Shown: positions 37,690 through 47,396, numbered from the stretch's first letter. The stretch is DNA of 63,108 nt from Pseudomonadota bacterium (GCA_021845925.1 JAJZUW010000010.1:1-63108), one strand, 5' to 3'. Translations and numbers: made by a program. Notes: generated by a model not told the origin, from the sequence alone.

Positions 37690-38909
37690 GCCTGGCCGTT
37701 CTGCTGTTCAGCGCGTGCCAGTCCCCAGCCAAGGGTGATCCAGAACGGAATGGCCGACCAGCCATGGAAAAAACTGGTACTGGACGACAACGGCCACAAA
37801 CGCGCCAGAAATGTCACCAGCAGGGCCACATACAGCGGGTCGTGCACCAGGCCCTGCCGTAACGGTTGCCAGAATCGCCAGAGTGCCATGACCATGGCCA
37901 GCACGAATCCGGTCAGCGCCAGGATTCCGCCATCCACCATCCATTCGAGATAGATGTTGTGCGGATGTGGCGCGCAGCGCGAATAACCCAGGTGCTTGCC
38001 ATCATCCGGACCGTAGGCGGGATTCGGGCATTCGTGCAGGAAATTTCCCCGTCCGATGCCAATCAGAGGATGGGCCCGGATGATATCGGTCGCGCTATGC
38101 CAGATCACGCCATATGGCGAATCTGCCAGATGACGGATGGTGTGTACGGTTGAGGTGACCTGACGCTGGTAAATTTCCGGTTTGGCCATCATCAGTCCTG
38201 CCATGCCGAGCAGGAACACCAGCAGCAACAGGATGCCGGCGCGTCGCAGGGCTGGCATCACGGCAATCACCATCATCAGCGACATCAATACAAACAGCAG
38301 TGCCATGCGTTCGCCGCTCAGGACAATCGTCGCCATGGACAGCAGGGCGACAACAATGGCACGCCATGGTTTGCCGCGACCGAAATCGCCCATGACATAG
38401 GGTAAAAACTGCCAGGCCAGCATGATGCCGACGATCGGTTTCGGATAGGATGCCGTAAGTCGTTGCGGAAACAGGATCGGATGGCCGAACAGATCCTTGC
38501 CATGCAGATACTGGAAGATGCCATCCAGTGTCAGCCACGACAGGCACAGCAGGCCACTGCTGATGAGTCGCTCCTGCCAGCCGGGCAGGGGAAGGATCCA
38601 GCGCTGAAGTGCCACTGCCAGAATGACGAAACGGATCCAGCCCAGAGAGTCGATCATGACGGCCTGTGCGTGCCAGGCAAAGGCGCCACGAACAATCTCG
38701 AACGCACACGTCAGCATGAGAATGCGCACCCAGGCCTGCCTGAGCCATTGCCAGTCCGCCAGCCGCCATGAGCGGAACAGGAATGCCAGTACCAGCAGGC
38801 CGGCCACCGTTTCCGCAGCAGCATTGCCGATCATCAGCCCCACTGGCAGCAAAACGGCCAGCCAGCCACCGAACTGGTCCAGGCGCGCACAGCGCGGTTT
38901 GTCAGTCAT
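37686..38909 (-). CDS. O-antigen ligase-like (WaaL/Wzy_C) membrane protein
   Basis: The 407-residue protein has about 10-12 hydrophobic helices. A large periplasmic loop contains HPLIGIGRGNF and HPHNIYLEWMVDGG, the two signatures of the Wzy_C/WaaL family; the His in HPHNIYL is the usual catalytic one. It would transfer a glycan from a lipid carrier to lipid A-core or to another acceptor. A PilO/PglL-type protein ligase cannot be excluded. It sits inside the glycosyltransferase cluster. Confidence 0.85.
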   Translation of the reverse strand: MTDKPRCARLDQFGGWLAVLLPVGLMIGNAAAETVAGLLVLAFLFRSWRLADWQWLRQAWVRILMLTCAFEIVRGAFAWHAQAVMIDSLGWIRFVILAVALQRWILPLPGWQERLISSGLLCLSWLTLDGIFQYLHGKDLFGHPILFPQRLTASYPKPIVGIMLAWQFLPYVMGDFGRGKPWRAIVVALLSMATIVLSGERMALLFVLMSLMMVIAVMPALRRAGILLLLVFLLGMAGLMMAKPEIYQRQVTSTVHTIRHLADSPYGVIWHSATDIIRAHPLIGIGRGNFLHECPNPAYGPDDGKHLGYSRCAPHPHNIYLEWMVDGGILALTGFVLAMVMALWRFWQPLRQGLVHDPLYVALLVTFLARLWPLSSSTSFFHGWSAIPFWITLGWGLARAEQQNGQA

Positions 38910-38982
38910 CAGCCATATTCCATCACAAAAGTTGGCATTCTAACCCGGCATGCAGGCATGACGCCATGTTGCAACCGACAGA

Positions 38983-39954
38983 TCAGGCCAGCGCCAGCAA
39001 GGTGCGTGCGCGATGGGCATAGGTATGTTCATGCATAACCCGTCGGTAACCGGCCTCGCCAATGCGGCGGGCCCATGCCGGATCCGCCTGCAATCGGTCG
39101 TAGTGTTCCACCAGTTCATCCAGTGAATGCCAGACCAGGATTTCTTCGCCGGCGACAAAACAGCGCGGTAAATCGGCCATGTCGTCATTCAGCACCGGCG
39201 TCTGACAGCCATACGGTTCAAAACTACGCTGATTAAGCCCGTTGATGACATTTTTTTCATTGCGGATGTTGAGCACGGCCAGACTTTGCGCATAGACCTC
39301 CGGCAGGCGGGAATACGGCAACCGGCTGGCATGGATATCATGCGGCGTCGGCATGTCCAGACGGGACCAACCCTTGCCATACAAGGTGAGTGGGCGTGGG
39401 ATTCGTGCCACCAGTGCGCCGCGCCCCGGACTGTTGTTGGCAACATACACCACTTGCCGTCCACGCGTCACCGGCATGGGGTGAAACCGGCGAATGTCCA
39501 CTGCCAGCGGGAGATACGAAGCCGGTGTCTGGTAGCCATAGGCACGCAGGTCATCCATGAATGCGGTATCGGTCACCGCCACATGGTCAACCAGGTCGGC
39601 AAAACCGAACTCCCCGGCATTCAGGCGGTCGCCGACCCAGGCAATGCTGCTGGCAGACGGACAAATTTCACGCACCAGTTCAAACATGCGGCGTGGCATG
39701 AACAGGGCGGCAATGACGATGAATATCACTCGATCCGGGCGTACGGTTTGCAACAATCCGGCCAGATCGTTGCACATGACCGATTCGGCATCACCAGACA
39801 ACCGCGCGGCAAGTTTGTAGCGCAATGCGTGTATCTGTGTCTTTCCGTTCATGGCAAAGTCGCTCACCTGCGCGCCAGCCTCACGCATGGCATAGGCCAG
39901 ATTTTCCGGCCAGTTCACAATACTGCGGTATTTGCCAACAATCAGCACTTTCAC
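38983..39954 (-). CDS. Glycosyltransferase, GT1/DUF3880-like with C-terminal Glyco_trans_1_2
   Basis: The 323-residue protein starts KVLIVGKYRSIVNWPENLA. A C-terminal donor-like domain (QRSFEPYGCQTPVLNDDMADL, then a YRRVMHEHTYAHRA end) is typical of the CgeB/DUF3880 group. I place the start at the GTG at 39954, 4 nt after the preceding gene's stop codon, with AAGG upstream. A longer frame to 40008 would overlap that gene. Confidence 0.75.
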   Translation of the reverse strand: MKVLIVGKYRSIVNWPENLAYAMREAGAQVSDFAMNGKTQIHALRYKLAARLSGDAESVMCNDLAGLLQTVRPDRVIFIVIAALFMPRRMFELVREICPSASSIAWVGDRLNAGEFGFADLVDHVAVTDTAFMDDLRAYGYQTPASYLPLAVDIRRFHPMPVTRGRQVVYVANNSPGRGALVARIPRPLTLYGKGWSRLDMPTPHDIHASRLPYSRLPEVYAQSLAVLNIRNEKNVINGLNQRSFEPYGCQTPVLNDDMADLPRCFVAGEEILVWHSLDELVEHYDRLQADPAWARRIGEAGYRRVMHEHTYAHRARTLLALA

Positions 39955-39958
39955 CGGA

Positions 39959-40879
39959 TCAGAACCTTGCAATATGTTGGTCGGGGCAGGCAATCGATGT
40001 TTTGCCACGCTTCCCCATGCGTCCTGTCATGCCGTCGCGCCAGCCCTGCAGAATGGCAAACAGCTTGTCTGCCTTGCCGGATTCGTGCAGCAGAATGCGC
40101 CGGATGGACTTGACACTGGCCCACATGCCTCGCAAAACCCACAGTCCGAACGGAAATCGGCCCGATTCACGCATCATGACCATGAAATTGCGCGTGATGT
40201 AATAGCGCCGGTCGGCAGAATGGTTGCTGGTGTGCGTGACGTGGCCAAGAATGCAGTGGCTGGTGTGCGCACCGATGCTGTGCTGCATGAGGATCGCACG
40301 GGTGCGAAGAACAGCATGACCGGACTGGCGTACGCGCTGGCAATATTCGGTATCGACAAAATCGATAAAAAAATCATCGCGAAAACCTCCCAGTTGCTGC
40401 CATAAACGAGTGTCTATCAGGGACCCGGAAGTGATCACCCAGTCGACGGGTTCGCTGCCATTCACCGCCGCCGGTTCACTGGTTTTCCTGCGGCCATTAT
40501 CGTTGAAACCGGCACCCAGAACGCCGGGATGCTGTGCGCCGGCCGCCTGCCACTCATGGCATAGCTGCACAACCATGTCGTCATCCGGCCAGCTGTCCTG
40601 ATCCAGCAGCAGCGCCAGTTCAAAACCGGCAGCCAGCGCAGCTGCGATACCTCTGTTGAATGCGGCAGCCACGCCAAGATTGGCCGGATTCTGCAGCAGC
40701 TCTGCCGGCTGCGTTGCCTGCCGCAGGGTGTCAATTGCCGCACCAGTACTGGCATTATCAACCACAAACACCTGGTCGACCTGTTCGCGCACACGTGCAA
40801 GACGCTTGCCAAACTGTCCATCGGGCTGCCAGGTCACCACAACCGCACCGACCGCGGGACATGCGGTTGCCCTGATCAT
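39959..40879 (-). CDS. GT2 glycosyltransferase, rhamnosyltransferase-like
   Basis: The 306-residue GT-A enzyme has AVVVTWQPD at the start, VVDNAST, a LLLDQDSWPDDDM donor/metal motif and FIDFVDTEYCQRVRQ. This pattern matches RfbF/WbbL-type rhamnosyltransferases. The start overlaps the upstream GT4 gene by 4 nt. Confidence 0.85.
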   Translation of the reverse strand: MIRATACPAVGAVVVTWQPDGQFGKRLARVREQVDQVFVVDNASTGAAIDTLRQATQPAELLQNPANLGVAAAFNRGIAAALAAGFELALLLDQDSWPDDDMVVQLCHEWQAAGAQHPGVLGAGFNDNGRRKTSEPAAVNGSEPVDWVITSGSLIDTRLWQQLGGFRDDFFIDFVDTEYCQRVRQSGHAVLRTRAILMQHSIGAHTSHCILGHVTHTSNHSADRRYYITRNFMVMMRESGRFPFGLWVLRGMWASVKSIRRILLHESGKADKLFAILQGWRDGMTGRMGKRGKTSIACPDQHIARF

Positions 40880-41997
40880 GGCATCAGCTCGTGGTATACA
40901 TTCAGGGTTGCCTGCTGCATGTGGCGCAAGGTGAACAGGGGTTCAACCGGGATGGCGGGTGGCTGCTCGAGCAGTTGGCTAACCACCCGGAGCAGATCCG
41001 GTTCATCATTGGGCTTGACCATGCCGGCAGGATACCAGTGTTGCAGCACTTCACCCACGCCGCCGTGGGCAAATCCGGCCACTGGTCTGCCTAGCGAGAG
41101 CGCCTCGGGAACCGTGCGGCCAAAGGCTTCCGGTTCCAGCGACAATGACAGCACCAGCGATGACACAGACATGATTTCGCGGATATCGCTGCGGTGACCG
41201 GTCAGCGTGATATGCGCCTGCATATCCAGTGTGCGTATCAGGTCGCGGATTTCCTGTTCAAACCGACGCTTGCGCGGATCCGTGTCTCCGACCAGCAATC
41301 CGTGCACTGGCAAGCCCTGGTCACGCAACTGGCGAATCAGGCGCACAAAAACCAGTTGTCCCTTCCAGCGGGTGATGCGTCCGGGCAAGGTAATCAGTTG
41401 CTGCCCGTGCAGCTGCGGATATTTGCGCAGCCAGTGATCCCGCCAGGCAGGTCCGGGCTGGAAGCCATGCGGCCAGCTATTGGGATCAACGCCGCGATGG
41501 ATGACGCGGATGTGTGCCGGATCAAGCGTGTAGTGTTTGCGCAGGTAATCAGCCACCGTATCGGAAACCGCAATCACCCGTTCGCCACGGGTCATGATCG
41601 CACTCCACCGACTGACGCTGTACAGACCGTGTGCAGTGGTGACAAAACGGGGGCGTTTGTCAGCCGGCATGCCACGCAGGGCCAGCCAGGCCAGCCAGGC
41701 CGGTACACGTGAACGAGCGTGGATGATGTCCACTTTCTGTGCCATGAAAAAGCGCCGCAGCGGTTTTACCAGCCGCAGGCTGAACAGGGATTTTTTGCCA
41801 ATCGGCCAGTTGAAATGTTCGCCACCTTCAGCTTCCAGTTGTGCCACCATGCGCCCATCAGCAGACATGACCAGCGAACGATGGCCTTGTTCAACCAGAA
41901 ACCGGCTGATTTCCAGTGTTCCGCGCTCAACCCCGCCGGCCTGCAGGGCCGGCAACATCTGCAACACAGTCAGGGCAGGGCGCGAAGTGAGGGACAA
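40876..41997 (-). CDS. GT4-family glycosyltransferase
   Basis: The 373-residue GT-B enzyme begins with VLQMLPALQAGGVERGTLEI. Its donor half has LPGRITRWKGQLVFVRLI and EPEAFGRTVPEALSLGRPVAG (EX7E), close to the WaaG/heptosyl GT4 group. It is the first gene of the minus-strand glycan cluster and lies 15 bp after ycgR, so ycgR transcripts may read into it. Confidence 0.88.
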   Translation of the reverse strand: MSLTSRPALTVLQMLPALQAGGVERGTLEISRFLVEQGHRSLVMSADGRMVAQLEAEGGEHFNWPIGKKSLFSLRLVKPLRRFFMAQKVDIIHARSRVPAWLAWLALRGMPADKRPRFVTTAHGLYSVSRWSAIMTRGERVIAVSDTVADYLRKHYTLDPAHIRVIHRGVDPNSWPHGFQPGPAWRDHWLRKYPQLHGQQLITLPGRITRWKGQLVFVRLIRQLRDQGLPVHGLLVGDTDPRKRRFEQEIRDLIRTLDMQAHITLTGHRSDIREIMSVSSLVLSLSLEPEAFGRTVPEALSLGRPVAGFAHGGVGEVLQHWYPAGMVKPNDEPDLLRVVSQLLEQPPAIPVEPLFTLRHMQQATLNVYHELMP

Positions 41998-42012
41998 GGA
42001 GGTCAGCCAGTG

Positions 42013-42762
42013 TTATTTCAGGGCATGCAGGCGCGCATTGCGTTCGCGCTCAAGCTGCATGATGTAACGCTGTACAATGTTCATGCCACCAGGCTGGATA
42101 TCGTAGAACTGGCAACCCAGACGACGGATGCTTTTGCCGTTTGGCAGGGCAACATCCAGGGTGCTGCAGATTTTCAGGGTCAGTTCTACCCGTTCACCAT
42201 CGCCTAGTTCGATCCGGCAACCCGGATACAGCAGGTCATCGCTGGTATCGAGCAGCTGCTGTTCATCCAGAATGGCGATACCGCCGCAGCTGATATCGAC
42301 CAGCGGCAGATTGTATGTGCCTCCGGGCAGGGTGAACTGGCATTCCAGCTGACGGTCCATCGGTATGTTGACCCGAAAGAATTCCCGGCGCTGCAGACGG
42401 ATCATCGAAGCCGGAATGGCGGTACACAAGGCCGGTTCACCTCCATGCACGCATTCGCGAACCTTTCTGGCGCTGAACAGGATGCGGATGCGTTCCAGCG
42501 CGGTTTCAAAAGCTACGCCATCACTTGCGGCAATCTTGTCATTCAGGCCAGGATTCTGCGAACAGTCAATGTAGACCAGATCCTTTTTTTCATCCACTTC
42601 CAGCAAACGGCTCAGCAGCATTTCCGAACCGCCGTGGAATGCAACGGTGACCTGTTCACGGTGATCGACAATGCCTTGCAGCAGTTTGATGATTTCGCGA
42701 CGTGTTGTGATCTGGAAGGGACTCTGGTCTTCGGTCCCGAATACAAACGAAGGCGTTGACAT
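42013..42762 (-). CDS. ycgR: YcgR-like flagellar brake protein (PilZ domain)
   Basis: The 249-residue protein has an N-terminal YcgR domain and a C-terminal PilZ domain. The PilZ c-di-GMP site is visible as RREFFRV followed by DISCGGIAIL. On binding c-di-GMP, YcgR contacts the flagellar motor and slows swimming. It stands at the edge of the flagellar block, but a MITE now separates it from the rest, and it appears to have its own promoter. Confidence 0.9.
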   Translation of the reverse strand: MSTPSFVFGTEDQSPFQITTRREIIKLLQGIVDHREQVTVAFHGGSEMLLSRLLEVDEKKDLVYIDCSQNPGLNDKIAASDGVAFETALERIRILFSARKVRECVHGGEPALCTAIPASMIRLQRREFFRVNIPMDRQLECQFTLPGGTYNLPLVDISCGGIAILDEQQLLDTSDDLLYPGCRIELGDGERVELTLKICSTLDVALPNGKSIRRLGCQFYDIQPGGMNIVQRYIMQLERERNARLHALK

Positions 42763-42795
42763 GATGCATTCAGCTCATCAGGTTGACTGAGCGGG

Positions 42796-42801
42796 ATTAT
42801 A
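42796..42801 (-). promoter_or_regulatory. ycgR -10 box
   Basis: A perfect TATAAT preceded by TGC (extended -10) lies on the minus strand, 33 nt before the ycgR ATG. The matching -35 position (about 42824-42819) is poor. It touches the outer edge of the MITE, which starts at 42826. Confidence 0.5.
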
Positions 42802-42825
42802 GCATCTCGGCCGCCGGTGGATTCC

Positions 42826-43103
42826 AGGGAAGCGCTGATTAAATCCCGCGCGATCGCGACGCAGGTCTGGCGGGATGGATTGCAAGGCGCGATTCGAAGT
42901 CAATGGCTGACACCCTTGACGAGAAGCGCAACACGGCAAGCCGCCGCCAGACCACGTCCCTTCCGGGTTGCGATCAAATCGCGCGCTCACTTCGTCATAC
43001 GCCTTGGCATCGTAGTCCCGGCTACGACCTGCGGCGTATTCCTCGTGATCATCACGATTTGATCAGCAACGCGATTCGTGAAGGATTTAATCAGCGCTTC
43101 CCT
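42826..43103. mobile_element. 278-bp MITE-like element with 21-bp terminal inverted repeats
   Basis: The left end AGGGAAGCGCTGATTAAATC... (42826-42846) and the right end (43083-43103) are exact 21-bp inverted repeats. The 236-bp interior has no long open frame with family features and contains a small stem (CGTAG/CTACG near 43013-43028). No clear target-site duplication is visible. The element fills the gap between ycgR and the flhB-like gene and supplies the last bases of that gene's TAG stop codon. Confidence 0.75.
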
Positions 43104-43374
43104 AGTCATTTTCAATCCGGTAAACCCAGGCCAGCAACTCTGCGACAGCCCGGTACAGTTCGGGCGGAATATGCCGGTCCAGATCAATCTGCATCAGCAG
43201 GGATACCAGTTCGGGAGATTCGTGCACGAATACACCATGTTGCCGGGCGCGCGCGATGATTTCTTCGGCGATCAGGCCACGCCCCTTGGCCACCACTTGC
43301 GGTGCCGAATCACCGGTCTGGTAAGCCAGCGCAACAGCCAGTTGCCCTGCGGAGGGCGGAGCTTGATCGTCCAT
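43102..43374 (-). CDS. FlhB C-terminal-domain homologue (FlhX type)
   Basis: The 90-residue protein corresponds to the cytoplasmic C-terminal part of the type III export switch protein FlhB. PQVVAKGRGLIAEEIIARARQHGV is the conserved segment after the autocleavage site. It has no membrane domain. Such stand-alone proteins sit beside fliK in many proteobacteria and can partly replace the cleaved FlhB piece. The reading frame ends exactly at the MITE, so a few original C-terminal residues may be lost. Confidence 0.85.
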   Translation of the reverse strand: MDDQAPPSAGQLAVALAYQTGDSAPQVVAKGRGLIAEEIIARARQHGVFVHESPELVSLLMQIDLDRHIPPELYRAVAELLAWVYRIEND

Positions 43375-43377
43375 GGA

Positions 43378-44526
43378 TCACCCCTTGCTTTCCGCTGGCA
43401 TCGGCGATTCCACCAGAAGACTGTCCAGCCGGAGGCCGGCCGCCTCCAGTCCCTGGACCAGACCGGATTGTTCATTCTGCAAGCGCCCGACGGTTGCTGG
43501 CAACGGGCTCTGCAAACGTACTTGCAAGTGGCCATTCTGCAGACGCAGCTCGGCAGTGAGCTCACCCAGCGTCGGCAGCGTGAGGCGCAACTGGCTGGTC
43601 CATGCCTGCTGTGGTATCGCAGAGGCAGCATCCTGATGCTGGTCTTGCGCCACTTCCCATTCGGCGGTCTGTCCCGGCCACAGGTTTCCTTGCCAGACAA
43701 ACCGATTTTGTTCAAGGGTTTGTAGCTGGGTTTGCACGAGGTTTTGCAAGGCTGTCGCCGCCACGCTTTCTGGTTGGCCGGCCGGATTGCTGTGGATGGC
43801 GGCCGTCTGATTGCTGGTCACGACCGTTAGCAGTGGCGCACTGATCTGGGCAGGACTGGTCGTTTCCTGTACCGACGCGCCGGTTGCTGCAACCGGAACG
43901 GGCGAGGGTGGCACAGGCAGTTGCTGGTCAAGCTGTGCCTGAGGTTCCTGGCGAAGGCTGGCCAATGGCAGGCGCCCCTGCGCCCATTCCTGCAAATGGG
44001 CTTCGTAAAACAGACCGGACTGGCTGATGACCTGTTGCAACGCCTGTGCAAAATGGGCCGGATTGACAGGAGGCTGGTCAGAGACTGGGGCCGTGGTGGT
44101 CAGCGGCGGAGAATTTTCTGGCGTACCGGCCATCAGACTGCTGATCAGGCGACCAGTATTGCTAAGCGACATCACGCTGCTGCCGGTTGAGGCAGCCGGT
44201 GTTTCGCCGTTGAACAGGAAGGTCGGACGCGGGGATTTTTCAATCAGGGTGATGGATATGTTTTCACCGGTCTGCACATTGGCCGGCAACTGCATCTGGG
44301 TGACGGTATCGGCAACCCGCACCAGAAAACTGCCATCGGATAACTGATTCTGAACCTGGGCAACCAGCTGCTGCCCCAGTTCAATCTGGTTGAGACGAAA
44401 ACTGAGTTCTTCCTGACTGGCTGCGGCATTGGCATTGTTGACCGTGACCGCAACCGGCTGGACCAGCGAAACCAGTTCGCCAGGAGTGTTCAGCCATGCG
44501 CCATCAGCCAGCCTGAACGGAGCCAT
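43378..44526 (-). CDS. fliK: FliK-like flagellar hook-length control protein
   Basis: The 382-residue protein has a Gln/Pro/Thr-rich low-complexity middle. Its C-terminal Flg_hook domain (about residues 290-375) has LRLTLPTLGELTAELRLQNGHLQVRL. FliK measures the hook and switches export specificity through FlhB. The flhB-like gene follows 3 nt downstream, consistent with that role. It overlaps fliT by 23 nt. It is shorter than many FliK proteins and could be an accessory copy. Confidence 0.8.
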   Translation of the reverse strand: MAPFRLADGAWLNTPGELVSLVQPVAVTVNNANAAASQEELSFRLNQIELGQQLVAQVQNQLSDGSFLVRVADTVTQMQLPANVQTGENISITLIEKSPRPTFLFNGETPAASTGSSVMSLSNTGRLISSLMAGTPENSPPLTTTAPVSDQPPVNPAHFAQALQQVISQSGLFYEAHLQEWAQGRLPLASLRQEPQAQLDQQLPVPPSPVPVAATGASVQETTSPAQISAPLLTVVTSNQTAAIHSNPAGQPESVAATALQNLVQTQLQTLEQNRFVWQGNLWPGQTAEWEVAQDQHQDAASAIPQQAWTSQLRLTLPTLGELTAELRLQNGHLQVRLQSPLPATVGRLQNEQSGLVQGLEAAGLRLDSLLVESPMPAESKG

Positions 44527-44839
44527 AAGCCGCAGTCAGGCTGCGTTCATTGATCGAACTCATGATCTGCGACAAATGGCGCATCCAAGGTTCGGTAATA
44601 TCGCGGATTTCCCGGTCATCCGCCAGAATCTGCCGGAGCATTTTCAGCTTGCGATTGCGCAGTTCGGCAGGCAGTCGGACTGGTTCCTCATGATTGCGCA
44701 GGGTTTCGACCCGATTGGCGCAATGTTTCTCCAGGCTGACCAGATCATCCCAGCGGGCGCTGCGGGCAGCTGCCAGCATTTCCGCGGTAATGCGGGCGAC
44801 GTCTTCGTAAGCGACAATGACTTCTTCTGCGTTCATCAT
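44504..44839 (-). CDS. fliT: FliT-like flagellar export chaperone
   Basis: This small helical protein of 111 residues has the FliT-type pattern around WDDLVSLEKHC and LLRQILADDREIR. FliT binds the cap protein FliD before export. The start is taken as the ATG at 44839 with AAGGG upstream; another ATG is at 44836. Its position directly after fliS and fliD supports the call, since the sequence itself is weakly conserved. Confidence 0.8.
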   Translation of the reverse strand: MMNAEEVIVAYEDVARITAEMLAAARSARWDDLVSLEKHCANRVETLRNHEEPVRLPAELRNRKLKMLRQILADDREIRDITEPWMRHLSQIMSSINERSLTAAYGSVQAG

Positions 44840-44841
44840 GT

Positions 44842-45315
44842 TCAACCCTTTGCCATGGCTGCCGGTTGGGTGGCAGGTGATTCGTTGCGGAGGGGTACGG
44901 CAGCAGCAGACAGATCGGATTGCGGATTTTCGCCGATCTGCACCCAGGCACTGCGAATGGTTTCGATCAGACCAAGCACTTCCATGATCTTTTCTTCGCT
45001 ATTTTCCAGATTGGCCTGCAGCAGGCGATTGGTCATGTAGCTGTAGAGATTGTCCAGGTTGCGGGCCAGTTCGCCACCCACGTCCTTGTTCAGGCTGGCC
45101 TGCAGGCCATCGCTGATGATACGGATGGCATGCGCGATGGATCTGCCCTTGTCGGCTATCTGTTTGTTGCGCATGTGGAGAAGGGCGTTGTTGAGCGCCT
45201 GTTTTGCGCCATCAAACAACATCAGGATAAGCCGGTGCGGAGAGGCGGCAAATACCCCGGTTTCCATTTCGACATTGGCATAAGCCTTGACACCACGTTG
45301 TGCTGTACCGAACAT
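44842..45315 (-). CDS. fliS: FliS: flagellin export chaperone
   Basis: This 157-residue FliS contains the SPHRLILMLFDGAKQAL segment and the helices that wrap the flagellin C terminus. It keeps FliC unpolymerised in the cytoplasm. A ~25-residue Pro/Ala-rich tail extends beyond the usual family end. It lies 10 nt after fliD. Confidence 0.92.
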   Translation of the reverse strand: MFGTAQRGVKAYANVEMETGVFAASPHRLILMLFDGAKQALNNALLHMRNKQIADKGRSIAHAIRIISDGLQASLNKDVGGELARNLDNLYSYMTNRLLQANLENSEEKIMEVLGLIETIRSAWVQIGENPQSDLSAAAVPLRNESPATQPAAMAKG

Positions 45316-45325
45316 GTCATTTCCC

Positions 45326-47383
45326 TCACGAACTGGATTTGCTGAATTGCTGGGTCAGATAGGTGCTGGTGGCGGACATGCTGCTCATCAGCGTATCAAG
45401 CGCTGTAAACTGCGCCATGTAGCGAGCCTTGGTGGATGCCAGTTGCTGATTCAGAGTTGCCTGTTGCTGCTGGTTGTCCTGCAGCAGGGTATTCAGATAG
45501 GTTGTGGCTTCCTGGATAGGGCCGGTGGCCGACAGGGCGGTCGTCATGTAGCTGTTCATCTGATAGGCATAACCCTGTGAATAGCTTACGGTGCCGCGCG
45601 CACCGAGCGCGCCTCCGGTAATGGTGACAGCTAGTCCGCTCGACACATCCGACAGTGCGCCGTTCAGAACCTGCCCCGAACCCATGGCGGTGACGCCATT
45701 GATGGAACCGGCCACATCTTGCCCGGTAGTTGCGGCGGATGTTGAAAAACCGGCAGCCGACTGCCCATTGCCACCGGTGATGTTGATACTGGAGGCCGAA
45801 CCGTAACGGGAAGATGTCAGCACCAGATCGCCAGAAGCATTGACGGTGGCAGTCACGGAAGACCCGGCCGCGCTGAAAGTGGTATTGCCATTGATCTGGC
45901 TCTGGATCTGGGCGGCCAGCTGCGCAGGGGTATAGGTGCCCGGATTCAGCACCACAGTACCGGTCATGCCATCGAGCGTGACGTTGAGCGTGTCATTGCT
46001 GCCAGGGGTGATGGTCGTGCTGCCGGCAAGGGCAGTACTGCCGGTAGCCGCACCCTGGGTAGCCAGCTGGGTCACGTTGATGGCATAAGTGCCAGGCTGG
46101 GTATTGCTGGTGGCGGATTTGTAACTGATCTGGCTGTCGCTGGTTGTTCCGGCCTGGGCGAACAACGAGGAAAATGTGGAAGGGTTGGCGGCAATCGCAC
46201 TTTGCAGCTGCGAACTGTTCACGCTCAGCGTGCCGTCGTTCTGCAAGGTGACCCCTGCCTGATACAGGGTGTCCAGTGCAGTATTGGATGATCCGGCCAC
46301 TGGCTGGTTCAGTATATTGACCAGGTCGTTGGTCAGGTTGACCACGCCACTTTGTCCTTGCAGAGCGCCAGCGGTTTTGGTGCTGGTGTTGTACGAAGTA
46401 TCCGCGCGCAACGTCTGGATCATGCTGTTGTAAGCAGTAACAAAGTTATTCACCGACGAAACAATTGAACTGCTATTCTGACCAATCGTCAATGTGGCTG
46501 CACTGGTCGTGGTAGCGCCCAGTGTCAGGTTGACGCCTGAAATTGCATTGCTGACCGTGTTGCTGGCGCTGGTGATCGGAACACTGTCCAGGGTCAGGTT
46601 GGCATTCTGGGCCACCTGGGTCTGGCTTAGCGCCTGCGTGCTGCTGCTGGAATAGTTCTGCGTCAGCAGACTGCTCAGCGTGGCATCGCCGGAAACACTG
46701 ATCTGCATGCTGCTGGTCTGGCCAGTCGCATTGGACGTCAGCATCAGGTGATACGGATTGGTGCTGCTTCCGGTATTGATCACCGTGGCTGACACGCCAA
46801 TATTGGCTGTGTTGATGGCATTGGCAATTCCGTTCAGGGTGTCATTGGCCGAATTGATGGTGACGGTTTGCGTGCCATTGCCCGAACTGGTAAATGTGGA
46901 TCCGCTATAGATTCCATTGCTCAGCGTACCACCGGATACGGTTCCGAAATCAAAGGTCAGGGTGGTTGTGGCTCCGGTGCCAATCGGGGTGGTTGCACTG
47001 GCAACACCTGAAGTCATCAACTGCTGGGCCTGTGCCAGCTGGGACACCTGCATGGTATAGCTGGCCGGGATTGGATTGCCTGTGATACTGGGCGAAACAG
47101 CGGAAGTGTTGCTCGAAGTGGCCGTGTATGCCTGGTACTGGCTGGCGGATGCCAGCGTGCTCATGGCTGACTGGAACTGCGACAATGCGCTTTGCAGGTT
47201 GCCATAAGCCGAAATCTGGGCCTGGTAGCTGGAGGCCTGGTTGGACAACCGAGTCAGTGGTGCCTGGTCGATCGCCATGAGTTTGGTCACAATGCTGTCA
47301 ACATCCAGCCCGGAGCCAATGCCCGGAGACGACACGGCTGCGTTGACAGCCGACGAAACGATCGAAAGCGGTGTGGTTGCCAT
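45326..47383 (-). CDS. fliD: FliD: flagellar filament cap protein
   Basis: The 685-residue protein has the FliD N terminus (GIGSGLDVDSIVTKLMAID then a coiled helix) and a C-terminal coiled region (YLNTLLQDNQQQQATLNQQL). A long Ser/Thr/Gly-rich central part forms the variable leg and head domains. It is longer than the enteric protein (about 470), mainly in the centre. It caps the growing filament. Confidence 0.93.
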   Translation of the reverse strand: MATTPLSIVSSAVNAAVSSPGIGSGLDVDSIVTKLMAIDQAPLTRLSNQASSYQAQISAYGNLQSALSQFQSAMSTLASASQYQAYTATSSNTSAVSPSITGNPIPASYTMQVSQLAQAQQLMTSGVASATTPIGTGATTTLTFDFGTVSGGTLSNGIYSGSTFTSSGNGTQTVTINSANDTLNGIANAINTANIGVSATVINTGSSTNPYHLMLTSNATGQTSSMQISVSGDATLSSLLTQNYSSSSTQALSQTQVAQNANLTLDSVPITSASNTVSNAISGVNLTLGATTTSAATLTIGQNSSSIVSSVNNFVTAYNSMIQTLRADTSYNTSTKTAGALQGQSGVVNLTNDLVNILNQPVAGSSNTALDTLYQAGVTLQNDGTLSVNSSQLQSAIAANPSTFSSLFAQAGTTSDSQISYKSATSNTQPGTYAINVTQLATQGAATGSTALAGSTTITPGSNDTLNVTLDGMTGTVVLNPGTYTPAQLAAQIQSQINGNTTFSAAGSSVTATVNASGDLVLTSSRYGSASSINITGGNGQSAAGFSTSAATTGQDVAGSINGVTAMGSGQVLNGALSDVSSGLAVTITGGALGARGTVSYSQGYAYQMNSYMTTALSATGPIQEATTYLNTLLQDNQQQQATLNQQLASTKARYMAQFTALDTLMSSMSATSTYLTQQFSKSSS

Positions 47384-47396
47384 GGCAGATTCTCCG

